Shown one piece after another: positions 1 to 8,507 of a stretch of 39,563 nt of DNA. Each line of letters begins with the position of its first letter. Positions within the stretch are counted from its first letter, which is position 1. Position numbers and translations under genes: made by a program. A model generated the notes under the pieces. The model saw only the letters and a program-made list of their open reading frames with translations. It was not told the origin of the DNA and did not search any database. The stretch is from the NCBI GenBank assembly GCA_029210585.1, contig JARGFP010000033.1, positions 1 through 39,563 on the forward strand, read 5' to 3'. This stretch comes from Bacteroidales bacterium (GTDB lineage Bacteria > Bacteroidota > Bacteroidia > Bacteroidales > GCA-2748055).

Positions 1-411
1 ACCAATGACTTTGAATTGTCAACCGAGCAGCTAATACGAAAATATACCAGACGTTGGATTGTGGAAAAAGCGATCAGTGAACAGATCGAGTTCTTCCACC
101 TTAACAGCGTATCCTCCTCCATGGTGATCAAGGTGGATTTCGATTTGACTATGTCCATCCTGACCCATAATATCTATAGGTTGTTCGCATTGGAGATGGA
201 AAGGTATGAGAATATGTCTGTGCAGTCTATCTATGAGAAGTTTATCAAGAACGCTGCCGACATCGAAATTGACCATGACACAATCCGTGTCCAACTTAAG
301 AAAAAAAGAAATCTGCCTCTGGTGCTGGAAAGGACCAATCTCTATCCCTGGCAGAATTACTCATGGCTGGGAAATAAAAAAATCATTTTCGATGGCGCTT
401 CCTACTCCTGA
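1..411 (+). pseudogene. Transposase C-terminal fragment (DDE superfamily, IS4-like), cut by the window edge
   Basis: The frame is open from base 1, so only the C-terminal part (about 136 residues) is visible. The segment YTRRWIVEKAI matches the Y-x2-R-W-x-I/V-E signature that carries the last catalytic acidic residue of DDE transposases of the IS4 type. It is followed by an all-helical stretch containing D-L-T-M-S-I-L-T-H, typical of the end of these enzymes. The protein stops at 409-411. A leftward IS body may exist outside the window, so this could be the end of an intact gene rather than a true pseudogene. No terminal inverted repeat could be defined downstream. The family call is reasonable; the exact IS family is not determined. 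Confidence 0.6.
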
Positions 412-780
412 TAATCTACGTATCTTGTTTTTCCGTGAAATTCCGTGATCAATTATTATCAGCCACAGATTGCCTTCATCCAGTTCAACTTTTCCCAATA
501 CTGATGCAATGTTCTGGACAAGCAGGGCGTTGAATAAAACCTCGCCCTGCCGGAGATCACAGGTGGCCCATACAATTCCATATTCGCCTGACAGAAGGGT
601 CTGTTCATCTATATAAATATCAATCTCAAGAGGAGTTCCCGGAGGTAGCTCTGGTATCTTTTTATTGCTGAATAATTTCCAGGAAACAGAGACCTCAGGA
701 TGGAGAATAATTTCTCCATCCGGATAAAATATCCCTGATTTTTTTGTCAGTTTCAAGGTTTTTTGCGTTGGTGATTCCAC
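361..780 (-). CDS. Hypothetical protein, possibly truncated or fused at its C-terminus
   Basis: This is an open frame of 139 codons from ATG. I do not recognise a family. The composition is protein-like: an N-terminal basic stretch, then alternating hydrophobic residues (IDIYIDEQ, YGIVWATCDL, LFNALLVQN) suggesting a small beta-rich domain. The last 17 or so codons overlap the transposase end on the opposite strand. The basic tail after residue about 113 looks unlike the rest, so the original C-terminus may have been replaced when the mobile element arrived. There is no signal peptide or membrane segment. It may instead be a chance frame. Confidence 0.35.
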   Translation of the reverse strand: MESPTQKTLKLTKKSGIFYPDGEIILHPEVSVSWKLFSNKKIPELPPGTPLEIDIYIDEQTLLSGEYGIVWATCDLRQGEVLFNALLVQNIASVLGKVELDEGNLWLIIIDHGISRKNKIRRLSGVGSAIENDFFISQP

Positions 781-1069
781 AAGGCCTGCTCTTTTAATTT
801 ATGGATTTTCGGCTTGTTCTTCAGCCCATCCATCAACTGCTCCAAAATACGCTGTGTAATAAGAAAACGGGTAGGATATTATACGCAAAGTGTTGTATTT
901 CTCTCGCATGAATCCCTCATCCTTGGGAATAGATATTCCAGCGGAACAATGACAAAAGAGAGTGCATACTAAAGAAGATATATGCAAATAGAAACCAGGG
1001 ATAAGGGATCATATTCACCCGACCAGGGACCAGGGGCGTGAAATAAATGAAATGGTATATTAGTGCAGG

Positions 1070-4000
1070 CTATTGCTTATCGGCGTATTCCGACGGACTG
1101 CATCCAAATTGTTTTTTGAAGGCACGTGAAAAATAGGCATTGTCACTGAATCCCACTTTATAACAAATCTCGGAAACCGTTCCGGCCTTTTGCTCAAGAA
1201 GGTCTGCGGCTCTTTGGAGGCGGAGGGAACGAATCAGCTGTCCGGGAGGCTGGTCAATCAGCGCATTGAGCTTACGGTTGAGTTGGGAAACACTCATATT
1301 CACATGTTCTCCAAGACTTTCAACCGAGAATTGTTCATCTTCAAAATGCGTCTCGATGGTCTTCACCACCTTCTCCAGGAACGCCTGGTCAATCGAAACA
1401 GAGGATACATCGGAAGGCCTGATCAGTGTGGATGTACTAAAACGCTTACGTAGTTGTATGCGCTGATGCAGCAGGTTCCTGACATTGGCTGCCAGCTCTC
1501 GTGCGTTGAAAGGTTTGGTCAGATAGACATCCACTCCTGTTCCCAGGCCATCAATTTTATCATTAATGTCAGCCCGGGCTGTTAGCATAATGATTGGAAT
1601 GTGACTGGTCTTTTCATTCGCCCTGATGGCTTTGCAGAACTGGTAGCCATCCATTTTGGGCATCATCACATCCGAAATGATGAGGTCCGGTATCTCATCC
1701 TGTGCCATGTGTAGCCCTTCCTCTCCATTAGAAGCCTCGGCAACCCGGTATATTTCTTCAAGTTTTTCACGGATATACGACCTGACATCCGTGTTGTCTT
1801 CGACCACCAAAATCAGTTCACGATTCTCGTTTTCAGCAGGAACAATGGCTTCAGGGTCATCAACCTTTTCAAGAAGTCCGGGTGTCGAACCCACTTGTTC
1901 AGGTCGCATATTTTGGACAGAACCCTCCAGGGAGTCACCTTTCTCAGATCTATTCTTATCCAAAGGAAGTGTGACAACAAATTCACTTCCAAAATTTACT
2001 TTACTGCTTGCCGAGATGTTTCCTTTGTGAAGTTCCACCAGCTCTCTTGCAAGCGCAAGCCCAATCCCTGTGCCTTCATTTTCGCGGGTGCTTGATTCAT
2101 CCACCTGGTAAAAACGGTCAAACACATGTTCCAACCTGTCTTCAGGAATCCCAATTCCTGTATCTTTCACACGGATAACAACCAGGTGGTCTTGCGTGAT
2201 TTCAATCGAAACGGTGATCATGCCAGGTCCAGGTGTGAACTTGAAAGCATTTGACAGGAGATTGTAAAAGACTTTTTCCATTTTATCCGGATCGTAAGAG
2301 ACAGGAATATGATCCGCCCCAGATTCAAAGCCAAGTTCAATTCCCTTGCTGGCTGCAAGTGATTCAAACGAATAGAAAAGACTTTTCAAAAACAAAACGA
2401 TGTTCTGGCGGGTTGCCGCAAGCTCCATGGTTCCAGATTCAAGTTTCGACAAATCAAGCAGTTCATTGATCAATGCCAGCAGTCGCTTTGCATTCCGGTT
2501 GGCAACCTGGAGCTTCCCCTTTTCCTTTATGTCGATGGCTGAAGTCATTACACTTTCAATCTGACCCAAAATCAACGTAAGCGGGGTTCGGAATTCATGT
2601 GATATGTTAGCGAAAAAATGTGATTTCAACTGATCCAGTTTGCGGAGCGAATCTGTGGTCACTCTCTCAATTTCCAGCTGATTCCGCAGTAGGATCCTGC
2701 TTAATTCATAGCGCCTTATTGCAAATAGCACCAGGAAAAACAACAACAGGTATATGGCAGTTGCCCACCAGGTAAGCGACCAGTGCGGCAGGACCTTAAA
2801 ACTGTAACTGATTGGCTCGGTCCAGGTGCCATCAGGACTTTTGGCCCGGAGTTTAAAGGTGTATGTTCCCAGTCCCAGGTTGTTATACTCAGTCATCGTC
2901 TTGTCTGTCAAAGCGCTCCAGGACTTATCGTTACCTTCGAGCATATACTGGTACTCCACCAGAAAAGGTTGAGCGGTTTCAACACCCACAAATTCAAAAC
3001 TAATATCGTTGTGCGTGTATGGCAATACCAGCTTTTCAGGAACCGCATGGAACGGGCGAACACTTTCAAAACCGATTTTACCGAATTTATGGATCAAAAC
3101 AGTGCGTTCATTATCACTTAATCGTTTCCCGAAAACATGTAGTTCATTTGACACATATGCAGGCATACTGCGGGAAGATTCGAATGCTTCACCCTCCGCG
3201 GCTCTTGCTCTTTGAAGGCTATGCCAACTGACTTTGTCATGGTTGATACCTATGCTCGTAATAAACACATTTGGAGCCCGGGTATTGCTTCGTATCTCCT
3301 TATAATCAAAACACACCAGTTTGTCACCGGTTCCTGCCCAAATAAATCCGCGGCTGTCCAAAATCATGCTGTAATTGTTGCTGACATCTTTTATCGGGTA
3401 GCCTGTTTGCTGGTTAAAACTTTGTACGCCCTCGCTGGCAATCTGTTCTCTGTCATCATCATTCAGTCCTCCCTTCAGGAGGGTGATTCCATAGCTTGTA
3501 CCAATGATAATATTGTCATCATCATCTACAAGAATACCATAAACCACATCATTGGGAAGACCATGGGCCGTATTGTAGTTTTCAAAAATATTTTGCTCAA
3601 TATGTGAAGCGTCTGCAAGGCGCATAGAATCGATCCATCTTTTCCTGATGATGGATACACCTCCCCCCCAGCTTCCAATAAGCAGGTTACCGGATTTGTC
3701 TTCTGTCACGATGGATAATTTGTTATCGGGAAGTCCCTGGTCAGTGGTAAAATTCATGAAGTTTGCCCCGTCAAACCTGCTTAGGCCGCCTCTAGATGCT
3801 ATCCAGATATTTCCATTGCTGTCTTCATGAAAGTTCCAAACCGTATTGTGCACAAGCCCCTGGTCAGTGGTGTAATTTGTAAACGATTTGCCATCAAAGA
3901 CGCTTAACCCACCCCTGAAAGTTCCGATCCATAAATTCCCTTCGCTGTCTTCTTTAATACTTACAACATTGTTATCAGGTAACCCTTGCTTCGTACTATA

Positions 4001-5488
4001 AGTAACGAAAAAACGTCCATCAAATGAGGTTAAGCCATCATCAGAACCAAACCACAACTTACCGTTTCTATCAACAATCATAGACACAATGGTCTTATCC
4101 GCCAATCCAGGTGCTGCTGCATAATGTGTAAAGGAATTCTCTCCGGCAGGCAACACTTCTGCCCCGGATTCCCGGATGTTGATCTCAAACTTTGCAATGC
4201 CTCCTTCACTGCCACCCATCCACAGGTTGCCATCCCGGTCTTCGGCAATAGCATACACTGGTTTAACCTGCAAACCTTGTTTTTCAGTAAACTCAACAAC
4301 ACCATTCCCATCATATCTGCTCAGTCCTCCCCTCAACGTACCAATCCAGATACTGCCCGAGTTGTCTTCGGTAATTGAGGCAATTCCGTTACTGGAAAGG
4401 CCCTGCAGGGTTGTATAATTCACAAAAGAAAAATCCTCTTTCCTGAACACTGATAAGCCTGCATCCGTTCCCAACCATAAGTTACCCTTGCTGTCATCAA
4501 AAATACACCTGACCCTGTTATTGATAAGTCCATCTTCTGTAGTATAGATTTTTTTAGCCGATTCGCCAGCTGCTTTCCTGGCAGGATCATAGCTAACCAA
4601 GCCATCATCGGTACCAAACCAGATCATCCCTTCATCATCTTCGGCTAAGCCATACACACGCTGACCTTCCAATTCTATGGTTTTGAATAAATCTTTAAAG
4701 TGTTGCCCCCCATTTATCTCTGCATCTGCATTATATACACATATCCCGTTTTCAGTGCCAAACCAAAGATTCCCTTTGCTGTCTTCAAGGATGCCATCAA
4801 CATATTCTCCGGGAATACCATGATCAGTGGTATAATTGGTAATCAGCTGTATCCCTTCCTCCTTCTCATTTGGATTGTATTTACTTATCCCATTAAAGGT
4901 GGAGATCCAGATATTGCCATGTTGGTCCTCAAGTAGCTGGTTGACATTATTGTCTGCAAGGCCCTGCGCAACAGTCAGGTTTTCAAAGTAAACACCATTG
5001 TATATGCTTACCCCGCCATATGTTCCAAACCAGATATTGCCTTTGCTGTCTTCGGTAATGCTATTTATAAGATTGTGGATCAATCCATGCGATGAGAAAT
5101 AATTGGTAAAATTTTTGCCATCATATTTACTCACCCCGTTACCTGATGTGCCAAACCAGAGATTGCCGGCCTTGTCTTTAAACCCACATAGAATGGTGCT
5201 CAAAGCCAACCCGTGTTCGGTATTGAAATTTTGCATGGTAACAAAAAATCCGGCCGGAACTTTGGCCGCTGCCGGTTTTACTGATAAATCGACAACCAGG
5301 GGAGGCTGGTTGTCGCTCAATTGGTGAATAACCGGCTCGCCTACGCTTATCACCACAGGGGGCGCAATGGTGTCGGGAATAGAAAAATCAGAATGACTTA
5401 CATCCTCAGGTTTTGTGTTGCAGGCAGCAAGGGCATTGAGCAAAATTCCTGCCATTGCCAGGTAGCAAATGGTTTTTTTATACTTCAT
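1070..5488 (-). CDS. Hybrid two-component system regulator (propeller sensor, histidine kinase, receiver, AraC), predicted lipoprotein
   Basis: This is a single-protein sensor and transcription regulator of the Bacteroidota HTCS class, 1472 residues. It has a signal peptide with a lipobox (L-A-A-C, Cys23) and then 14 repeats of the form E-D-x-x-G-N-[IL]-W-F-G-T between about residues 105 and 720, consistent with two seven-bladed propellers. A Y_Y_Y-type Ig-like domain follows at about 820-898, and a membrane helix at about 905-925. The kinase has H964 in SHEFRTPL, the N-box NLLSNAFKF near 1076, DTGIGIP near 1109 and GTGIGLALA near 1139. The receiver has D1231, phospho-acceptor D1273 and K1325. 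An AraC-type helix-turn-helix closes the protein (about 1368-1470). Such proteins usually sense glycan fragments in the periplasm and control adjacent SusC/SusD loci; none lies in this window. The gene is monocistronic here. Confidence 0.95.
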   Translation of the reverse strand: MKYKKTICYLAMAGILLNALAACNTKPEDVSHSDFSIPDTIAPPVVISVGEPVIHQLSDNQPPLVVDLSVKPAAAKVPAGFFVTMQNFNTEHGLALSTILCGFKDKAGNLWFGTSGNGVSKYDGKNFTNYFSSHGLIHNLINSITEDSKGNIWFGTYGGVSIYNGVYFENLTVAQGLADNNVNQLLEDQHGNIWISTFNGISKYNPNEKEEGIQLITNYTTDHGIPGEYVDGILEDSKGNLWFGTENGICVYNADAEINGGQHFKDLFKTIELEGQRVYGLAEDDEGMIWFGTDDGLVSYDPARKAAGESAKKIYTTEDGLINNRVRCIFDDSKGNLWLGTDAGLSVFRKEDFSFVNYTTLQGLSSNGIASITEDNSGSIWIGTLRGGLSRYDGNGVVEFTEKQGLQVKPVYAIAEDRDGNLWMGGSEGGIAKFEINIRESGAEVLPAGENSFTHYAAAPGLADKTIVSMIVDRNGKLWFGSDDGLTSFDGRFFVTYSTKQGLPDNNVVSIKEDSEGNLWIGTFRGGLSVFDGKSFTNYTTDQGLVHNTVWNFHEDSNGNIWIASRGGLSRFDGANFMNFTTDQGLPDNKLSIVTEDKSGNLLIGSWGGGVSIIRKRWIDSMRLADASHIEQNIFENYNTAHGLPNDVVYGILVDDDDNIIIGTSYGITLLKGGLNDDDREQIASEGVQSFNQQTGYPIKDVSNNYSMILDSRGFIWAGTGDKLVCFDYKEIRSNTRAPNVFITSIGINHDKVSWHSLQRARAAEGEAFESSRSMPAYVSNELHVFGKRLSDNERTVLIHKFGKIGFESVRPFHAVPEKLVLPYTHNDISFEFVGVETAQPFLVEYQYMLEGNDKSWSALTDKTMTEYNNLGLGTYTFKLRAKSPDGTWTEPISYSFKVLPHWSLTWWATAIYLLLFFLVLFAIRRYELSRILLRNQLEIERVTTDSLRKLDQLKSHFFANISHEFRTPLTLILGQIESVMTSAIDIKEKGKLQVANRNAKRLLALINELLDLSKLESGTMELAATRQNIVLFLKSLFYSFESLAASKGIELGFESGADHIPVSYDPDKMEKVFYNLLSNAFKFTPGPGMITVSIEITQDHLVVIRVKDTGIGIPEDRLEHVFDRFYQVDESSTRENEGTGIGLALARELVELHKGNISASSKVNFGSEFVVTLPLDKNRSEKGDSLEGSVQNMRPEQVGSTPGLLEKVDDPEAIVPAENENRELILVVEDNTDVRSYIREKLEEIYRVAEASNGEEGLHMAQDEIPDLIISDVMMPKMDGYQFCKAIRANEKTSHIPIIMLTARADINDKIDGLGTGVDVYLTKPFNARELAANVRNLLHQRIQLRKRFSTSTLIRPSDVSSVSIDQAFLEKVVKTIETHFEDEQFSVESLGEHVNMSVSQLNRKLNALIDQPPGQLIRSLRLQRAADLLEQKAGTVSEICYKVGFSDNAYFSRAFKKQFGCSPSEYADKQ

Positions 5489-5636
5489 TTTACCCGGTCT
5501 GTTTTAAACAGCAATTTATAGCTCCGTTACTCCGCAGATAAGAATTCTAAAAATACAAAATAATATTTAATAATTGCTTCGCTGCTTTGGTCTCAGAAAA
5601 ATACCCCTTCCACTCTCGCCTTCCCGTTAAAACCAC

Positions 5637-5644
5637 TATATTTG
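5637..5644 (+). promoter_or_regulatory. Candidate -7 promoter element for dCMP deaminase/S41 protease operon
   Basis: TATATTTG matches the Bacteroidota -7 consensus TAnnTTTG exactly and lies 34 bases before the GTG start at 5679. No clear TTG is present at the expected -33 spacing, so this is a pattern match only. Confidence 0.4.
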
Positions 5645-5678
5645 CATTTCGCAATAGCATGTTGAAAATCAGCAAAAA

Positions 5679-6116
5679 GTGGAAGGCAAGCAACAGAAAA
5701 TAGATGTACGGTATTTGCAGATGGCCATGATCTGGGGAAGCAATTCCTACTGTAAAAGAAAACAGGTGGGTGCGCTGCTCGTAAAAGATAAAATGATCAT
5801 TTCCGACGGATACAACGGCACTCCCTCCGGATTTGAAAATAAATGCGAGGACGAGAATAATATTACCTTGCCCTACGTTCTTCATGCAGAAGCGAATGCC
5901 ATCACCAAAGTTGCAAAATCGAACAACAGCAGTGAAGGCTCCACACTGTATATTACAACGTCGCCATGCATTGAATGTGCAAAGCTGATCATCCAGGCAG
6001 GGATCGCCAGGGTTGTTTTCTCAGAAAAATACAGGATTACCGAAGGACTTGACCTGCTGGAGCGTGCAGGAGTTGAATTAGTACATATAGCGGAGATTAG
6101 AAATGAAATTACTTAA
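5679..6116 (+). CDS. dCMP deaminase family protein (ComEB-like)
   Basis: This is a zinc-dependent cytidine/deoxycytidylate deaminase-fold enzyme of 145 residues. The zinc and catalytic site is visible as H69-A-E71 and P-C97-x2-C100. The stretch GYNGTPSGFENKCED is characteristic of dCMP deaminases, which convert dCMP to dUMP for thymidylate synthesis. The start is a GTG at 5679; no ATG in this frame lies upstream, and the next internal Met (residue 15) would remove the conserved first helix. The last 14 bases overlap the next gene, implying translational coupling with the S41 protease. Length and motif layout fit the family. Confidence 0.92.
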   Translation: MEGKQQKIDVRYLQMAMIWGSNSYCKRKQVGALLVKDKMIISDGYNGTPSGFENKCEDENNITLPYVLHAEANAITKVAKSNNSSEGSTLYITTSPCIECAKLIIQAGIARVVFSEKYRITEGLDLLERAGVELVHIAEIRNEIT

Positions 6117-7773
6117 GAGAGACAAACTGATCATATACGGACCGATCATCATTGCAGTTGTGCTGGTCATTGGGATATTTTTAGGAAACCTGTTTACCCA
6201 GATGCGTGTGAAATCGATTATCTCCACAGAGATTTCGCGCCAGACCTCCGGCAGCAGGCTCAATATCGGCTCTCCCCACGGTCTGAGCCTGGCGGGCAGA
6301 AATGACAAGATCAATTCAGCCCTTTATTATGTACTCAACGATTATGTGGACTCGGTCCCGGTGGGAGAAATCAATGAAGATGTCGTCCCTGCAATTCTGA
6401 ATAACCTGGATCCGCATTCCGTCTATATTCCCGCTGTGGACTTTCAGAAATATAATGAGCCGCTGACCGGGAATTTCAGTGGCATAGGTGTCCTGTTCAA
6501 CATGAATGAAGACACAGTTGCCATTATCCGGCCGGTCCCGAATGGTCCGTCTGAACTCGTGGGAATCCAGGCAGGTGACAGGATCGTTGAGGTGGAAGGA
6601 ACGGTTGTTGCCGGGGTGAAGATGGACAGCGACGAGATCGTATCCATGCTCAAGGGAGAAAAAGGGACACCCGTTAATCTGAAGATCAAAAGAAGAGGAG
6701 AACCAGGATTAATTGAGTTTGAAATCATTCGTGACGATATTCCGATTTACAGCGTGGATGTAAGCTACATGATAGATGACAAGATCGGGTATGTGAAGAT
6801 CAGCAGTTTTGCGCAAACTACCTACAAGGAATTTATCAATGCCGTTGAAAAGCTCAAATCACAGGGGATGGAAAAGATCATCGTCGACCTCCGCAATAAC
6901 GGGGGAGGTATCATGGACGCAGCCATCAAGATCACCGACCAGTTCCTCGATGATGGAAGACTGATCGTATATACACAAGGGAGATCCAGGCCAAGAAAGA
7001 ATGATTATGCCACCTCACGGGGATTGCTCAAAGAGGATGACGTGGTGGTGCTCATCGATGAATCTTCGGCAAGTGCCAGCGAGATCCTGGCCGGCGCCAT
7101 CCAGGACAATGACCGCGGGCTGATTGTTGGCAGAAGATCCTTCGGTAAAGGACTTGTGCAGGAACAAATGACATTTTCAGACGGTTCGGCCATCAGGCTG
7201 ACAGTAGCAAAATATTACACACCCACCGGGAGAAGCATTCAGAAACCTTACGATGAAGGCAGGGAAGAGTATTACAATGATATTTCCTACAGGTTCCTGC
7301 ACGGAGAATTTGAAAATGAAGACTCGATTTCTTTCAGCGATTCCCTGAAATTCGTTACACCGGGAGGCAGGGTTGTTTACGGGGGAGGCGGAATCATGCC
7401 GGACCTGTTTGTACCTGTCGACACCACTTTTTATTCTCCCCTGCTGTCGCGGGTGACCAACCTGGGTCTTACACACAGGTTTGCTTTTCAGTATACCGAC
7501 CTGCACCGTGAGGAACTCGAGAAAATGACGACCCCGTCGGAGATCACGGCATACCTGGATGACCTGGAACTGATGAGGGATTTCACAGCATTTGCCAATT
7601 CAAAGAATGTACAGGCCGGGCAGGAGGAACTTGATATCTCAGGTCACTATCTGCTGACCCAGATCAAAGCCTATATTGCACGCAATATTTTAGACAACGA
7701 AGGTTTTTATCCCATCATCCGCGAAGTGGATTACACCCTGAATGTTGCCATCGATACCCTTTCGGCAATCTGA
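6103..7773 (+). CDS. S41 family C-terminal processing peptidase
   Basis: This is a membrane-anchored serine protease of the Tsp/CtpA family, 556 residues. An N-terminal signal anchor lies at about residues 10-32. It is followed by the short N-terminal helical domain (LDPHSVYIP), a PDZ domain (about 115-205, with GIGV and IQAGDRIVEV) and the catalytic domain. The Ser-Lys dyad is visible as S324 in SSASASEILAG and K349 in SFGKGLVQ, spaced 25 residues apart as in known CtpA proteins. These enzymes trim or degrade periplasmic proteins by recognising C-termini. The start overlaps the dCMP deaminase gene by 14 bases, so the two are probably co-transcribed, a pairing with no evident functional logic. 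Confidence 0.95.
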   Translation: MKLLKRDKLIIYGPIIIAVVLVIGIFLGNLFTQMRVKSIISTEISRQTSGSRLNIGSPHGLSLAGRNDKINSALYYVLNDYVDSVPVGEINEDVVPAILNNLDPHSVYIPAVDFQKYNEPLTGNFSGIGVLFNMNEDTVAIIRPVPNGPSELVGIQAGDRIVEVEGTVVAGVKMDSDEIVSMLKGEKGTPVNLKIKRRGEPGLIEFEIIRDDIPIYSVDVSYMIDDKIGYVKISSFAQTTYKEFINAVEKLKSQGMEKIIVDLRNNGGGIMDAAIKITDQFLDDGRLIVYTQGRSRPRKNDYATSRGLLKEDDVVVLIDESSASASEILAGAIQDNDRGLIVGRRSFGKGLVQEQMTFSDGSAIRLTVAKYYTPTGRSIQKPYDEGREEYYNDISYRFLHGEFENEDSISFSDSLKFVTPGGRVVYGGGGIMPDLFVPVDTTFYSPLLSRVTNLGLTHRFAFQYTDLHREELEKMTTPSEITAYLDDLELMRDFTAFANSKNVQAGQEELDISGHYLLTQIKAYIARNILDNEGFYPIIREVDYTLNVAIDTLSAI

Positions 7774-7876
7774 TAACACTTTTTTATCCAGTTATTTACG
7801 GTCCCGGGTTCATTTTGATTAAACCATTTGCCCGATTCATCATCCAAGAGTCAAATGAATGTTTAACTAAAAATGA

Positions 7877-8437
7877 ATGAATATGAAATCATTGGGAAAA
7901 GGGATTATTTCAACGTTGCTTTTTACATTACTGACCGTAACTGTAAGCGCACAACCAGGCCCGGGGTGCGGATACGGCCCATGTGGCGGAGCAAACCAGG
8001 GGAATTTCAGGCAGGCAGCTGCAGAAAATATCCTTACTGACCTCACCGGGGACCAGAAAGCGCAACTTGCCGAACTGAGAACGGAACACTACAGGCAGAT
8101 GCAGAACTACCGGAACAAAATGGGAGAAATCAGCGCACAACAACGTACCCTAATGTCGGGATATGATGTCGATGAGAAAGCTGCTGAAAAGCTTGTCGAT
8201 CAGAAAACAGACCTGATGAACAAACAGATGAAAACCAGGATTGCCCACAGAGCAGCAGTCAACCAGGTCCTTACCGAGGAGCAGGTGCTTCAGCTGGAAC
8301 AAATGCGTAATCATCGCCAGTTTGCCCAGAATGGGAACCGTCCGGGCGGAAAAGGAAATTTCAGGGGCTACCATCACCGCGGAAACAGGAGTAATTTCGG
8401 ACCCAACTGCCCGCAGGGTCGCGGAAGAGGCTTCTAG
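7877..8437 (+). CDS. Spy/CpxP-like periplasmic protein with Cys/Gly-rich N-terminus
   Basis: The protein has 186 residues with a Sec signal peptide ending at V-S-A-Q. The mature part begins with a Gly/Cys-rich segment (PGPGCGYGPCGG) and contains the paired L-T-x-x-Q motifs of the Spy/CpxP fold (LTGDQ near residue 56, LTEEQ near 133) within long charged helices. The tail is rich in His, Asn, Arg and Gly with one more Cys. Relatives are ATP-independent periplasmic chaperones or metal/envelope-stress sensors. The Cys and His clusters could bind metal (inference). Two in-frame ATGs, at 7877 and 7883, are both plausible starts. It is separated by about 100 bases from the protease gene and ends at a strong hairpin. 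Confidence 0.8.
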   Translation: MNMKSLGKGIISTLLFTLLTVTVSAQPGPGCGYGPCGGANQGNFRQAAAENILTDLTGDQKAQLAELRTEHYRQMQNYRNKMGEISAQQRTLMSGYDVDEKAAEKLVDQKTDLMNKQMKTRIAHRAAVNQVLTEEQVLQLEQMRNHRQFAQNGNRPGGKGNFRGYHHRGNRSNFGPNCPQGRGRGF

Positions 8438-8460
8438 AAAGTATCTGAAACGAAAAAACC

Positions 8461-8507
8461 AACGCCAGTGCCGCTGTATGATGCAGCGAAACTGGCGTTT
8501 TTTTTAT
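8461..8507. terminator. Rho-independent terminator, probably bidirectional
   Basis: A 9-bp stem AACGCCAGT (8461-8469) pairs with ACTGGCGTT (8491-8499). An inner CGCTG/CAGCG pairing (8472-8476 with 8484-8488) extends it, and a T-run follows immediately. On the other strand the A-run at about 8452-8458 gives a T-tract, so it can serve both convergent genes (Spy-like and hydrolase). Confidence 0.85.

Noticed and set aside
799-987. Small minus-strand ORF of 62 codons (an inner ATG gives a 36-residue peptide ending in WAEEQAENP)
   Set aside because: No family recognised and the N-terminal part looks non-coding. The 289-base stretch 781-1069 between the hypothetical ORF and the regulator otherwise shows nothing. 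It could be a gene fragment, but support is too weak.
3600-5300. Repeated DNA segments with similar phrases (for example CCTGGTCAGTGGT), considered as a CRISPR or direct-repeat array
   Set aside because: They follow the codon register of the propeller repeats of the HTCS gene and diverge at the DNA level.
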